From Telopea speciosissima (taxonomy: Eukaryota > Streptophyta > Magnoliopsida > Proteales > Proteaceae), in the NCBI RefSeq assembly GCF_018873765.1, contig NC_057921.1:16366604-16430603 (forward strand): a stretch of DNA of 64,000 nt. Reading direction: 5' to 3'. The position numbers and the translations under genes were made by a program. Positions 46,958 to 59,104 of the stretch are shown here, piece by piece (the first letter of the stretch is position 1; the number at the start of each line of letters is the position of its first letter). The notes beneath the pieces were generated by a model. The model had not been told where the DNA came from, searched no databases, and worked only from the letters and a program-made list of their open reading frames with translations.

Positions 46958-49730
46958 ACAAAAGAGGGCTACAACATCAAGAGCCCAAGCAAGCTATACA
47001 AGATAAGGGGGGTTCAGTATATCCTATCTACCCAAAGAGAGTCCCTAAAAGGTTAGATTAGTATATTGCCCATCCCTTAAGGATCGTCCTTAAGGGCCAC
47101 CCTAGTTACCCGCATAAGAGGGATAACCTCCCTCGGGGTCCAAACCCAAAAGGTCATAATCACCATCATCCTCCTCAGTAAAATGAGTCTCCCAGCTATC
47201 GAGATGTCCAACTACAGTATTATTTAAAAAGAAAAACATAAGAGTGTGAGCTCCACCGAGCCCGTGAATGAAAGATATACCATGCATGCACATGCAAGCA
47301 CAACCAAATGAATCCTATATGAAATGAGGTTCTTTATTATTATTAAGCCACCTAGCATCAAAACTAAGGCAGGTAAAAGTGCTACTACAATCCCCAATAT
47401 ATGTATCCTTAGTGTGTGCTTTTAACCCCTTCCTGCGATACACCCATTAAGTTGTCGGAGAAGACCAGCCAGCTCCAGCATCCCTTCCCAAGGTTAGCCT
47501 GATCGACCCTCTAGGTTACCACTGTGCTACTACCAGCCCTATTGATTGGTGGGCCTACTGACCGAGCAATGTCTCCTTAAGACATTGCCCTCACACATTT
47601 CTGTGCTACCACCACGTCCTAATGATCATGATGGATCAACGGACCGAACAATGCCCTTCAAGACATTGGCCTCACACTTTTGTGGTATCCAACACTTAAA
47701 CCCCAATTGGAAAGGGTTCGTAGCACGGGGGATGATACCCTAACTAGATGCATTCTATATGACATAGTATGAGTTGGGTGGTGTCAACCGTATACCATTC
47801 TACGGGCTACCACAGGCCTCATTTCCAAGCCGACTACGACATCTAATCTAGCATTTTCACATATAAGCGTTATCATCCATTTCCAATGTCGATCAGATAA
47901 GATTCAGAATTTATATAAGAATATAAAGCAATTTAAAGTAATTAAAGATAGTAAATATTTTTCTTGTTGTTGTCATGACCTTTGTCATGTTACACCGATA
48001 CTCATGGTGTAATTCCACGCACCTTGCACTAGTCCCTCTTGCTCTTCCGTCGGCTCAGTCCCAGTCATTATCTGACACTGCACCACGTGTTTGAGGTTAT
48101 AACCTATGTTAACCGGGCCATTAAAATATGTCAAACATGGTTTAGAATAGGTTAATGTCCTAGGATTGGTCTAGGTTTGATTGGATTCAGATTTGCGTAC
48201 TTAAGCATTAAGTTATAATTCTCTAGGACTTACACTGGGCTTTTGGGTCTAACTCCCAGTGCATCACCCAGAGATACAAAACCCATGTTCTAATAAATTT
48301 TATGGAAATATTAACTTAATCACAGCCCCACCAAGCATGCAAAACAGGGCCAAAGGTTTCAGCTCATGTTTGGCTTAGTTTGGGTGTGGATACTTGGCTC
48401 TGTGGGACCCACTTGAGCACCCAAAGCATAGATAACAGCAAGGGCAGTTGGGGTAGGGTATTTAGGTCATTTATGGGTTTTACACATTGTTCTAGGCTTG
48501 AGAGTGATGGTCCCAAAAAGCTGGTTTCAATTCTGGCCAAAACAGCATCACCATTACTGGGCCTTGCACTGGGCGTTTGGGCCAATTGCCCAGTGCATCA
48601 CCCAGTGCATCACCCAGTGCTTGTAGGACACAGGGTTTTGGGTCTGAAACTGGTATTGGCTGCTGGTTTTACTCCTATTTTGACCAGGGATGAGTCTAGG
48701 AGGGTTGCAATCATTATATTAAGACAATTTTGATGAAATTCAAGTAGCCATGGCTTGGTTATCCAAGGGGAACACAGTTTAGGTTCTGACATCACAGAGA
48801 CAAGTCAAGCTTGGCTGTGAATTGCTATGTGGCAGCTCCAAATCATGAGATGGCACATATATCAAGCATAAAAAGGCATTATAGCAGCATTAATGTACTG
48901 ATATGCATGGTATCCATTATGCATGCATAGTTGGGAAGTCTCTATGTCACTACCTATGGATTACAAGCATGGATCAAGGCTGGAAATTAATTAAATCACA
49001 ACCACAGGTTATAATTAGTATAATCAGCAACCTAGACACCTTAGATTCAACATACATGGATGATCCATTCCCTTCCTAACACTTTAAATGATGATTCCAT
49101 AGCATACATACCAAATTATGGTCACAAAGCACTAGGACTGAGCTAAAACACTATGGACTAAATGAAAATGGAAGGAAATGGACATAACAAGGTTCAGCTT
49201 GGTCACCTTGAGCTATGGCAAATCGATCCCAAGCTCCCAACCTTGATCTCTCCTTCTCCTTTCCTTCTCCTTCTTCCCTTTTCCTTCTTCTCCTTTCTTC
49301 TCCCTCTCTTTCTTTCTTTCTCTCTTCTTTCTAATGTTAGAAATAGTAAGGAAAACGAAATTAGGGCTTGGCCCTCCTATTTATAATCCAGAATAGGAGG
49401 CCTGTTTGTCTGTGCAACCCCTTGCTCCAAAATGCATTTTTAAGCTGATTCTCCCTCATTCTAGCTACCTTTCTCCCTCATTCTAGCTACCTAGGTGGGG
49501 TCCACATGGTTCCAAAGGTGGGAATGGTTCCTAAAATCCCAATGCACATGTATGAGGTGGTTACACATTGAGGAACTAGTTCCCAAAGTCCTGAAATGAA
49601 AAACACATGCTTCAGCAACTCTGGGCCTTGCACTGGGCATTTGGGTCAATCGCCCAGCGCATCGCCCAAAGATTTCATTTGTAGATTTTGCTTGGATTGA
49701 AATGAAATTTCGGTTCATTTAGAGGAATAA
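46701..49730 (-). mobile_element. Family-D-related LTR (copy 3), 5' end lost
   Basis: It begins TGTCATGCCCCAAACCACCC and follows the D1 layout: a GTGACCCG motif, a ...CACACTC(T)..GAGCTC(C)..-type stretch, CACTGGGC/GCCCAGTG hairpins (48568-48595, 49628-49655), a CT-rich block (49240-49330) and TATAAATA on the minus strand (49378-49385). Divergence from D1 and D2 is high, so it is a subfamily. Its upstream end, expected as TGACA on the plus strand, is missing where Tat-like sequence starts near 49730. Open frames at 48364-48795 lie in it and are not genes. Confidence 0.6.
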
Positions 49731-50010
49731 CTAACACCACTCCGCCATGTGTCAGACAATGGGAGAAGGAAGACTCCCAACCGCCTTGATAACCGTGCCA
49801 GGTATAAAAGGGAAGAGGGGACCCCACTATGCTATTCTGACTTTTAATCACTTACTCCTCTCCGTACCCCCTCTGCAATTCATCCATGCGCCGGACTGAC
49901 TTAGGCATCAGAGAGTCCCCCCTCGGAGTCCACTCTGGAGCTCTTCTTTGTCCTTTTCTGCCCTTGCAGGTCGCACACATCAACAGGAGGCTTTTTTAGC
50001 TGCAATAGAT
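49731..50010 (+). mobile_element. 3' part of a Tat-type Ty3/gypsy LTR
   Basis: GTGTCAGACAATGGGAGAAGG, a TATAAAAG box at 49803-49810, and GACTGACTTAGGCATCAGAG are typical of Tat-lineage LTRs as I know them. The LTR ends directly before a primer-binding site. Its start is not visible, probably lost at the junction with the family-D LTR. Confidence 0.55.
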
Positions 50011-50029
50011 TGGCGCCCACCGTGGGGCC
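50011..50029 (+). promoter_or_regulatory. Primer-binding site of the Tat-like element
   Basis: TGGCGCCCACCGTGGGGCC follows the LTR end, the usual TGGCGCC-type site of this lineage. Confidence 0.6.
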
Positions 50030-50058
50030 TTGAGAGAGAGTAAGACAAGCAAACCAAG

Positions 50059-50178
50059 ATGGTGAATACGAGAAACAAAGGAAAATCCAACCACGACAAG
50101 AAACCGCTTGGGCCAAGCCAACACAACCCACGCTCTGAGCTAAGTGTTCCTCAATGCACTCGCTCACCCCCGCTGTGA
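50059..50178 (+). pseudogene. gag N-terminal stub of the Tat-like element
   Basis: A 39-codon frame starting MVNTRNKGKS, a common start of Tat-type gag proteins, ends at TGA (50176-50178) shortly before the sequence changes character. No capsid domain follows. Confidence 0.45.
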
Positions 50179-50189
50179 AGGCAAGGGTA

Positions 50190-51702
50190 CCTCAAGGCAT
50201 GGGGGCAGCACGTGTCCTCCACCTCGTCCCTTCTTGGGGAGAAGAGAGAGGGGGAAATGGAAATGTATGTATGGAGTCGCCACCTAGAGGAGGGTCTAGG
50301 ACCCAAAAAGTAAATGTACTGTAATGACTCTCATGCAATGCCCTTCTGGGGCTCAAATGGTCCGTTGGTCTAGGTATGGGTCAAGTTACGGTCGGAGAAG
50401 GTATTAGGCACCCTAGTTCGCCCGGACTTTCCAGTCTTTCTATTACCTGGCTAGGCAATGATATAGCATGCATTTAAGGATAATACAAAGTAAAGAGAAT
50501 GTAAAGACGTAAAATACAAGGAGGAGTGAGATGCACATACCTGAAGGTTCAACTGCAAAACCAAGGTTAGTGTACAAGAATGTAAAAGAAAAGGACACAG
50601 AACCTATATAACCTAAACATGGTTGACTCTAGACTAAGGATGGAAATGTTGCGTGTGAAAACCTCTATCGCTCGGTTCGCCCGCGGATGAGCCTGCAAAA
50701 ACCGAGTGAGCACAAGAGAGCCGGTGTGGCTTCGGCCAAGGAGTCTCCGATGCTTAAGTTAGGTCTCCGATGCAACAGCGTATCAGCTTAGTAACAAGTG
50801 AGTTGAGCATTTGAGCTCTATACCCGTGTATTCATAGGATGAGATGAGACGGCTGGATGAGTCCTCGTATGGTAAGAGTCCGCTACCGGTTGGGCTCTTC
50901 CACGCGGTGCGGAGTGGAGAGTGATTTTTGGAGTCGAGCTCCTAATAAGGTAAGAGTCCTTATCGAGGTGGGATTCTATTTCGTCCTGTTACGGCCCGAT
51001 TCGTACCCCATGATTCTCGGGATGTGCTGACGTAGTCCTGTGATCCGGGGCGAGTTGTTGTTATTGCTTCTGGAGGGGCCTCGGCCTCAGGCGGCTGTGC
51101 CCCTGGGCACTAGGCTTAGTGCTCGGCACGGGTGATGGGTGATCTCGGCACGGGTGACGGGTGAGCTGCACCATAAGCGTCATGCTCAGCTCGAACAGCT
51201 CGGTTTAGCTCTCATCCTCAGAGACACGATGACCGTATGGCCAAAAATAGTGAGCTCAATTGGTGCTCGGTGAAAATCATGTTCGGCCGCGGTGTTCAGC
51301 CATGTTAGTGACCAGGGTGTTCGCCCTTCCCTTCGGCATCTAGTTCAGCACCGCACCACTTGGTTCGGCTTGGCCCTCGGGTTCGGCCTTGGTCCATCCA
51401 CGTGTCACCCTTTGAGTGGACGGCGATTTTATGACTCATCATGGGCCCCGCAATCATCAAGGCTCTGCTCGAGCTTGATGAGTATGGTCTTTTAGTGTGC
51501 TGGCCATGTGATTTCGAGGTTGAGTCCGAGCTCTCCTTCTGCTGGGATTTGACGTTTGTATGGACTCTGACAGTTGGGCTGTCAGTGCCACATCACTCGG
51601 CGCCATTATAGCGCTCAGGTATTTGAACCGTCCGCCCCTTTGGTCCGTTAGATCTCTTTCCTGGGATTCTTCTTGACCGTTGGATCTCGGCAACTCGGTG
51701 GC
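50190..51702 (+). mobile_element. LTR or leader region of a second Ty3/gypsy element
   Basis: The GC-richer sequence contains GGAGTCGCCACCTAG (near 50274), GGTCGGAGAAGGTATTAGGCA (near 50391) and AGTCTCCGATGCTTAAGTTAG. These phrases recur in plant Ty3/gypsy elements with large leaders. CTCGGCACGGGTGA is tandemly repeated near 51123-51160. It leads to a TATA box and the Transposase_28-type ORF. Exact LTR limits were not found. Confidence 0.45.
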
Positions 51703-51710
51703 TATAAATA
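51703..51710 (+). promoter_or_regulatory. TATA box upstream of the gypsy-type ORF
   Basis: TATAAATA followed by GGCGAAGG lies about 120 bases before the candidate ATG at 51827. Confidence 0.5.
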
Positions 51711-51826
51711 GGCGAAGGCTCTTCTCTCATTTATCACTGCTCAAATCTTTGGAGTGCTCGGCTTTCTCTCATTCTCAGCTCGTCGTCCCACCCTTCATCA
51801 GCCAGTAAGTCTTCTTCCTTCAAGCA

Positions 51827-53314
51827 TGTCAGTTGGTAGTGGTTCCATGGGCGAAGTGCTCGCCGGGGTGCAAGGGATCGCAAGTCCGAGCCGAGAGCTC
51901 TCCACCCTTTCCCCCTTAATTGACTTGCCGGGCTCGGCTTCAAACTAGCCCTTGGTGGAGTCCCATCTAAGCGATGGTACGGAGGCCCCCTGCCCTAAGA
52001 GTCTGGCAGACAGGCTCAGCCTATTGCCAAAGACCAAGCCGAGAGCTCGGGATTGTCCTCAACAGAAGACGAAGAATCTGACGAAGAGAGATCTTTCGAT
52101 GATGAGTTCGGTTCGGTTGACTCCTCAGCGGACGTCCTAAAGCCCGTCGAGGGAAGTATTGGTGCTGTCAAGAGTACGGTCACCGAGGCGGATCTCCAGC
52201 GGCTGAGGGAAACTTATACCATTCTCGAGGACATCAAACTCGGAGCTCCGCATCCTCAGGAGATGGCTTGCTTTATCAGGCCAGGCGAGGTGGCTTTATA
52301 TGAGATCGCCTTTAAGTACGGCTTCAGGTTTCCTGTGCTTAGCTTGGTGGACCAGATCCTCGACCACTTCCACCTGTCCTTGGGTCAGCTAACCCCGAAT
52401 GCGTGGCTGCTCATGTACGGCTTCCACATCTTCTTTGCCAGGATGGGTCGGCCAGCCACTGTCAACCTTTTTGCTCGGCTCTGGTATCTGAGATACTGAG
52501 ACAATGGGTGGTACTACTTCACCCGCCGAGCACAGAAGTGCTCGAACCTGAATTCCTACAAGTACCTTGTTGGCGTTCTGACCTTCAACAAGCACTGGAA
52601 GTCGAGGTTTTTCTTTGGCACCATCCCTGACTGTCCCTTCCAAATCGAGTGGAAGGAGATCAAGCTGAGCTACATCAACAGGGTGTCGCCTCTGAATGAG
52701 AACGAGCAGGTCTTGTATGATGAAATGGTTTGGCAGGCACCCTTCGACGTTCAGCAGCTCCAGAACAAGGAGTTCCTCTAGCTGTGGAGGTTGACGCCGG
52801 GTAGGAAGTCCGAGCTGAGCCTCCTACTTGTAGTTTTTCTTGTTGTATTTTGACTCTTCCCTTCTTTCCTTGTAGTGGTCGACAACATTCCCCAAATGGA
52901 TTCGACTCGATTGAGGCCGAGCTAGCTGAGGAGAGGAAGAAGAGAGCAGTGGATTTTGCCGAGCCCAAAGGAAACAGTGGTCGGCCTCGAGGCCGAGAAG
53001 ACCAAGGATGAGCTGAGCCCCTCCAAGAAGAAGAAGAATAAGAGGGAGAAGGGCGAGCCGAGCCAGCCAAGGGATCCCAAACGCCAAAAACTCTCTTTCA
53101 ATGTCACCGGTGGGAATCTCCCTGGGGTGTCTTTGAGCTCGGGCGTGGCCTGGCTGGCCCTGGGGAGGGCCTCAGCCAGTAACATACCGATCCGACAGGT
53201 ATGGCACCTTTTTCACGGCGACTCAGCCCTTACCTCGGCTACTCATGCCAAGGAGTGGCTCGACGCTGGTCGCCTTCCCGCCGACAAGGCCATGCTCGAG
53301 GACTTGAGAGACGC
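51827..53314 (+). pseudogene. 'Putative gypsy-type transposon' protein (Transposase_28, PF04195), broken by an Athila insertion
   Basis: These gag-like proteins occur in plant Ty3/gypsy elements; their exact role is poorly defined. ATG at 51827 opens a Ser/Gly-rich frame that shifts before 52053. From there an acidic stretch (STEDEESDEER) leads to the domain: GEVALYEIAFKYGFRFPV, ILDHFHLSLGQLTPNAW, then in the same frame beyond a TGA at 52497 DNGWYYF, KHWKSRFFFG and DCPFQIEW. A second stop (TAG) follows FL near 52779. A GTAGTT...CTTGTAG stretch at 52829-52876 could be a small intron. After it come a basic KKKKNKREKGE region and a C-terminal part ending EDLRDA. There the Athila element has inserted (duplication GACGC); the frame resumes in the last bases of the window (63978 onward) as ATPIHF. 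The region is GC-richer than its neighbours. Confidence 0.65.
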
Positions 53315-55012
53315 TGTTTGAGTTAAAATAAAACCGCAAGCGTACGGGTCAATCGTAGCTACGGGTCGAACACGAGGAGATATACGCCACTCTATTTAAC
53401 TAACTTAAAAGTAATGCAAAGTGAACCAAATTAAAGTGTTAAATTAAACTAATTAAACTAACGAAAATCAATGCATCCTAACTCATAAGCATCTAACAAA
53501 ATTAAGGGATTAAATCGGTGTCCTAACACATGAGCATCTAACCTATCAAACTAAAGCGAATTGAAAGGAATAAAAATACAGCCACACATACTAACCATAT
53601 AAAAAGAAATAAGGGAATAGAAATGCATCCATAAACCACAACCATATAAAATTAAAATAAAAGAAATAGAGGGGGAAGAAGAAGAAGATAGACAGAGATA
53701 GAGGAGATGGAGAATGAGATTGAGAGTTTAGATAGTAAAACCTGGATGTGCTTGCATGAATGTAATTGAAAAACTTGAATACTTGAATAAACTTACCATG
53801 ACCTCCTCTTCTAAATCTTCAAGTCTTGTCATCAACTTAAGAACTTAGACTAGAAGGCTTAAAACCTAAACTAGAATTAAGAAATTACAACCCAATTGAA
53901 GACTTAAATTGAAATTAAAGCATAAACTAAACCTATTATAACCATTAACTAAAAATCATAAAAACAAACTAGAACTTAGAAAAGCAAAAAATCACAAATT
54001 AGAAGGAGAAGAAGAGAAGAAATTTCACTAAGTGAATGAGCAATTTTTACAAGAGAGGTAGGGGGTATTTATAGGTGGAAGAGAGGAGAAGAGAGAAGAT
54101 GGAAGTGTAGGAGAAATATTCCCTAAGAAAAGAGAATATTCTCTTCTCTTTCCTCTTTTGCAATGCCTTGAATCCTAAGAAAAAAGAAAAAAATAGAAAG
54201 AAGAAGAAGAGAAGATTGTTTACATAGACCTTCTATTTCTAGAAAAATAAACTTCCAATTCTAACAAGTGCTTCCTTTTCTTTGTAGATATCTTCTCCAA
54301 GCAATAAAATCAAAGCATCTTTGATTTTTCAACCTTCCATAGATGAGAAAATATAAATCTATCCCAAGTAGAATTCCAGAAGTGCCCTTGAGAAGTTGGA
54401 GGAGAGAGAGAGCAAGGGTGATGACTAGGATTCCTTTAAGAATAAATAAAATACCCATTCTGTCCTTCAGAAAACGTGGAGCATGGGGTGCTTATATAGG
54501 TCTCACCATTGTGTTCCTTGCGAAAAATCACCCAAAATAGACCCAAATTTCATCCAATTCGGAGTTGGGGAGCCCAAGATATCTCAAGTTGAAGTTGGAC
54601 TGTCCAGAGCCTTCCAAATAGAATCTTTCGGGTACAGTAAAGTAACTTCTGATAATTGCGTTAAGGCCCCTTAAATCCGAACTTCCGCTTCACTTTGTCC
54701 CCGTCCGACTGTCAATAATTATAAATAAACCCCTGTAGACCATTTTCACGCGTCGTTACGGAAACGGCCATAACTTCTTCGTTTCAACTCGGAATTAAGT
54801 GTCGTTTGAACCATTGTGAAGCTGACTCGATGGGCTATGCATCCATTTACACTTCTAAAAAGCTTAAAAACATCTCCTTAGCATCATCTCCTCCATTTTC
54901 ACAATAATTCACCTAAACCCTGAAAAGCACAAGAAAGCACCGAGTAACTCTATCCAATGTGGTAAAATGTATGTTTTATGCCTTAAGATTTCACACATAA
55001 ATGTGCTCATCA
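53315..55012 (-). repeat. 3' LTR of the complete Athila element
   Basis: 1,698 bp, reading on the minus strand from TGATGAGCAC (55012) to CTCAAACA (53315). It pairs with 62281-63977. A complement of TATATAAG is near 54493. Open frames at 54261-54674 recur in the other LTR and are not genes. Confidence 0.92.
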
Positions 55013-55029
55013 GATTCCCCCACACTTGA
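55013..55029 (-). promoter_or_regulatory. Polypurine tract of the complete Athila element
   Basis: On the minus strand the sequence TCAAGTGTGGGGGAATC abuts the start of the 3' LTR, identical in layout to the tract at 20100-20113. Confidence 0.75.
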
Positions 55030-56189
55030 ACATTACTTGTTCTCAAGTAAAGCAAAAGATAAACTAACCTAGAATGCAAAAAAAAATCCTAACTCACTTT
55101 CGTAGGAATCACGGTTGCACTTAGCATGTGCAACAAGCCTTTCAACCCTTAGGTTACCCCTAATGGACGAGTTGTGTCTCGTGAGTGTTTGCAGTGAATA
55201 TACACCCAAAATTCAATAAATCAAAAAAAATGATGTAAATTTTTCTCATGGCATAAGTAAGATAGGGCACACATTCTCAAAGAAATACTCAACTAAAGAT
55301 TAAGGAGCCAAAGGTTCCCCCACACTTGAATTTTATCACCCCACATCAATTCAAGTAACAAGCATGCATCAAGGTCAAGGGATCTCCTCATATTTTCTAA
55401 ACACTACTCACCTTCAAGTAAACCACTCATAGCACTGATGGAACCAAAGACTTAGGCATTGAGTATTTTTTACCATACTTTCTTTTCCAGGCATTAAGGC
55501 AAAAGCTTTTTTTTTTTTCTTTCTCAACAACAAACTCTTTTTCTACTCTACTACTGTTCTCTGAATGACATGGTGGAGCATACACCAGACACCCAAATAC
55601 TTGGTAGCTTTGCTTTTTGCATGTATCCATAAGACATTGAGACATTGATGCAAGAGTTTTTTTTTTTTTTTTTTGAGTTTCGTTCCAAGGAATTTCGATC
55701 AAGTCACCCTGCTTCATAAGGCACAGTGCCCTGTCTAGTCCCAAGGAATTCCACTTTTCTTTTTGTTTCTCTCTCTTTTTTCTTTTTTCATTCACTTTCA
55801 CTTTCATGCCTTGCCACAAACAAATTGGTCTCAACTACTAGCCAAAAGATCAAAGGGGTCCATAAACACATAGAAGAATTTAACCATCACATGAAGTAGC
55901 ACTCATATTTTCAAACTCAATCCCCATCACCGGATACAAACCAACTACCATCCTTGAAAAGGGATTTTTTTATTATTTCGCATGCTAGGAGGGCACCTAA
56001 TTCCCTCTCACTCTCGCTTTGCAAATCGAAGAGACTTATGCACATAACCAAAAACTATCGCCACAATCAAAATTCACAAAATTCACAATTAAAGTCCAAC
56101 ACACCCCCCCCACACTTAATTCATGCAGTGTCCTCAATGCATGCAGAAAAGAAAGAATAAGGACAAGGGAGGGGATACATACCAGGATA
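55030..56189 (-). other. 3' non-coding stretch of the Athila element
   Basis: It matches 18950-20100 of the non-autonomous element, inverted. G-rich AAGTGTGGGGG repeats are at about 55316-55328 and 56104-56115. The 135-residue frame at 55427-55834 is interrupted in the sister element and contains low-complexity Lys runs, so I do not call it a gene. Confidence 0.7.
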
Positions 56190-57113
56190 TCAGGGGTCAA
56201 GGTAAAGAGGCTCATGGAGATTCATGACCTCTTCTTCAACTGGAGTAGGCATCTCTATGTACGGCTTCAATCTTTGGCCATTGACCTTGAAAGTAGCTCC
56301 TGTACTTGGATTGAGGACTTCAACAGCCCCATGAGGATAAATTTTTTGAACAATATAGGGGCCATCCCATCTAGAACGCAGTTTACCTGGAAAGATATGC
56401 AAACGAGAATTGTACAACAAAACATTCTGGCCTACCTCAAAAGATTTTCTCAAAATGTGTCTATCATAGAAAGCCTTGGTTTTTTCCTTGTAAATCCGGG
56501 CATTCTCATATGCCTCATTCCTAAGCTCTTCCAACTCAGATAGTTGGAGTTTCCTATGGGCACCTGCAGTGCATAGGTCAAAGTTAAGCTTCTTGATAGC
56601 CCAAAAGGCCTTGTGCTCAATCTCTACAGGTAAGTGACATACCTTTCCATACACCAGACGGTACGAAGATTGACCAAGATCGATCTTGAAGGCTGTCCTA
56701 TGGGCCCACAACGCATCTACTAACCGGTTAGACCAATCCTTGCGATTCGGGTTGATGGTTTTCTCAAGAATTTGCTTGATCTGCCTATTTGAAACCTCAA
56801 CCTGGCCACTGGTCTGGCAATGGTAGGGTGTGGCCAACTTATGGACGACACCATACTTTTTCATGAGGGCCTCAAAAGGCCGATTATAAAAATGCTTGCC
56901 CCGATCACTAATGATAGCCCGGGGAGTATCAAAACGGGAGAAGATGTTCTCCTTCAGAAATTTCACAACCACCTTGTGGTCATTGGTCTTACAAGCAACT
57001 GCCTCAATCCATTTGGACACATAGTCCACAGCAAGTAATATGTATAGGTTACCAAAAGAGTTAGGAAAAGGCCCCATGAAATCAATACCCCATACATCAA
57101 ACACCTCAACCAC
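56190..57113 (-). pseudogene. Athila integrase (catalytic core and C-terminal domain)
   Basis: The 307-residue open frame covers the DDE core and tail of integrase, which joins element DNA to the chromosome. Catalytic residues are Asp11 (WGIDFMGPF), Asp70 (IISDRGKHF) and Glu106 (GQVEVSNR), with 35 residues between the last two as the family requires. [10 protein letters not shown] follows, then a GPF-type C-terminal part ([10 protein letters not shown]) and a tail ending EPLYLDP. The N-terminal zinc-binding part lies in the preceding frame, separated by a frameshift near 57230, so this core would not be made as part of a full polyprotein. The core itself is uninterrupted. Confidence 0.88.
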
Positions 57114-57162
57114 CAGAATTGGGTTGAGGGGCGGGGCATCATATTTCTCTTAGTAAGACGCC

Positions 57163-59104
57163 CTAAGGATTGGCATGAAGAACATGCCCTGCAATAAGTA
57201 AAAGCATCTTTAAACAGACTAGGCCAATAAAATCCACACTGTAAAACTTTGGCGCAGTCTTATTAGGCCCAAAATGGCCTCCACAAGCCTGATCATGGCA
57301 AAAAGATAAGACAGATTGTTGCTCATGATCAGGGACACATCTCCGGATTACTTGATCCAGACAAGTCTTAAAAAGATAAGGATCATCCCAAAAGAAATAT
57401 TTAACTTGTGAAAAGAAATGATTCTTATCTTGGGTGGACCAATGTGCAGGTGTCACACCCGTAACCAGATAATTAACAATGTCAGCAAACCAAGGTTCAC
57501 TAGACACTGCCATCAGATACTCATCAGGAAAATTCTCGTTGACTGGAGAATCAACAGTCAAGGAATTAGGCAGCCGGGATAGATGGTCTGCAACCAAATT
57601 TTCACACCCTTTCTTATCCCTAATTTCAAGATCAAATTCTTGTAACAAAAGAACCCACCTAATGAGGCGAGCCTTGGCATCTTTCTTCTGCACAAGATAT
57701 TTGATAGCTGCATGGTCAGTATAAACAATCACATGTGATCCAACCAAGTAGGACCTAAACTTCTCTAAAGCAAACACAACAGCTAAAAATTCTTTCTCAG
57801 TGGTGGTATAATTAAGCTGTGCATTATTAAGAGTCCTGCTTGCATAATAAATCACATGGGGTAATTTGTTGATACTTTGCCCAAGAACAGCCCCTATAGC
57901 AAAATCAGAGGCATCACACATAAGCTCAAATGAAGCTATCCAATTTGGAGCTTGAATAATGGGGGCTGAAGTCAACGCTCTTTTCAATTGCTCAAAACTA
58001 TCATGACACTTAGAAGAGAAATCAAATGGGCAGTCCTTTGCCAAAAGAGAGGTGAGAGGTCTAGCTATCTGGCTAAAATCCTTGATGAATCTTCTATAAA
58101 AACCTGCATGGCCAAGAAAAGATCTAATGTCCTTCACACTCTTAGGTGGTGGTAAATTGGCTATAAGGTCCACCTTAGATCTATCAACCTTGATCCCTTC
58201 TTTGGACACAATGTGACCAAGAACTATACCTTGCTTTACCATGAAGTGGCACTTCTCCCAATTCAGGACCAAGTTCTTTTCTATGCATCTTTTAAGAACC
58301 AAAGAGAGATGATGCAAGCAATTAGAAAAAGTAGAGCCGTGAATAGAAAAATCATCCATAAACACCTCTAGGAAGTGCTCTACCATATCAGAAAAAATAC
58401 TCATCATGCACCTTTGGAATGTAGCAGGGGCATTGCAAAGCCCAAAAGGCATACGCCGGTAAGCAAAGGTTCCATAAGGGCATGTGAAAGTAGTCTTGTG
58501 TTGGTCCTCTAAAGCAATAGGAATTTGGTTATAGCCTGCATAACCATCAAGAAAACAATAATATTCATGGCCAGCTAGTCTCTCTAACATCTGATCAATA
58601 AAAGGCAAGGGGAAGTGGTCCTTCTAAGTTGTCGCATTCAATTTCCTATAGTCAATGCACACTCTCCATCCCGTTTCGATACGGGTTGGAATCAACTCAT
58701 TATTGGCATTCTCAACTACAGTGACTCCTCCTTTCTTAGGCACAACCTGCACAGGACTCACCCATTGGCTATCAGAAATAGGATAAATGATGCCATGATC
58801 CAAGCATTTTAGGATCTCTTTCTTGATTGCCTCTTTCATCACAGGATTAGCCCTCCTTTGGGGTTCCCTAGAAGGTTTGGCACTCTCCATCAGATGTATA
58901 TGATGTTGAACAATGGAGGGGCTAATACCTTTGATGTCAGATATGGTCCAACCTATGGCTTCCTTATGGTCCTTTAGAAGCTTAATCAACTCTTCTTCCT
59001 GAATAGAAGTCAAATCAGAAGCAATAATAATAGGAAGAGTATGATCATGTCCTAAGAAGGCATACTTGAGGTTGGAGGGCAATGCCTTCAACTCTAATGT
59101 GGGG
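57163..59104 (-). pseudogene. Athila reverse transcriptase and RNase H
   Basis: The region copies element RNA into DNA and removes the RNA strand. The RT N-terminal part (VSPVQVVPKKGG, WRVCIDYRKLN) lies in the frame ending at TAG 58624. The same frame continues from 58608 for 481 residues: Asp21 in [21 protein letters not shown], and the FMDD box with Asp85 and Asp86. RNase H follows with Asp232 (MCDASD), Glu273 (EKEFLAV) and Asp298 (YTDHAA), then the start of the integrase zinc finger ([10 protein letters not shown]). Damage is a TAG replacing Arg before KDHFPLPF, a frameshift into this frame near 59104 (a run of seven G), and a frameshift near 57230. All visible catalytic residues are intact. 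Confidence 0.9.

Noticed and set aside
55427..55834. 135-codon frame in the 3' stretch of the Athila element
   Set aside because: Lys runs derive from a poly-T tract, and the sister element interrupts the frame; an envelope-like gene was considered but no signal or membrane segment is seen.
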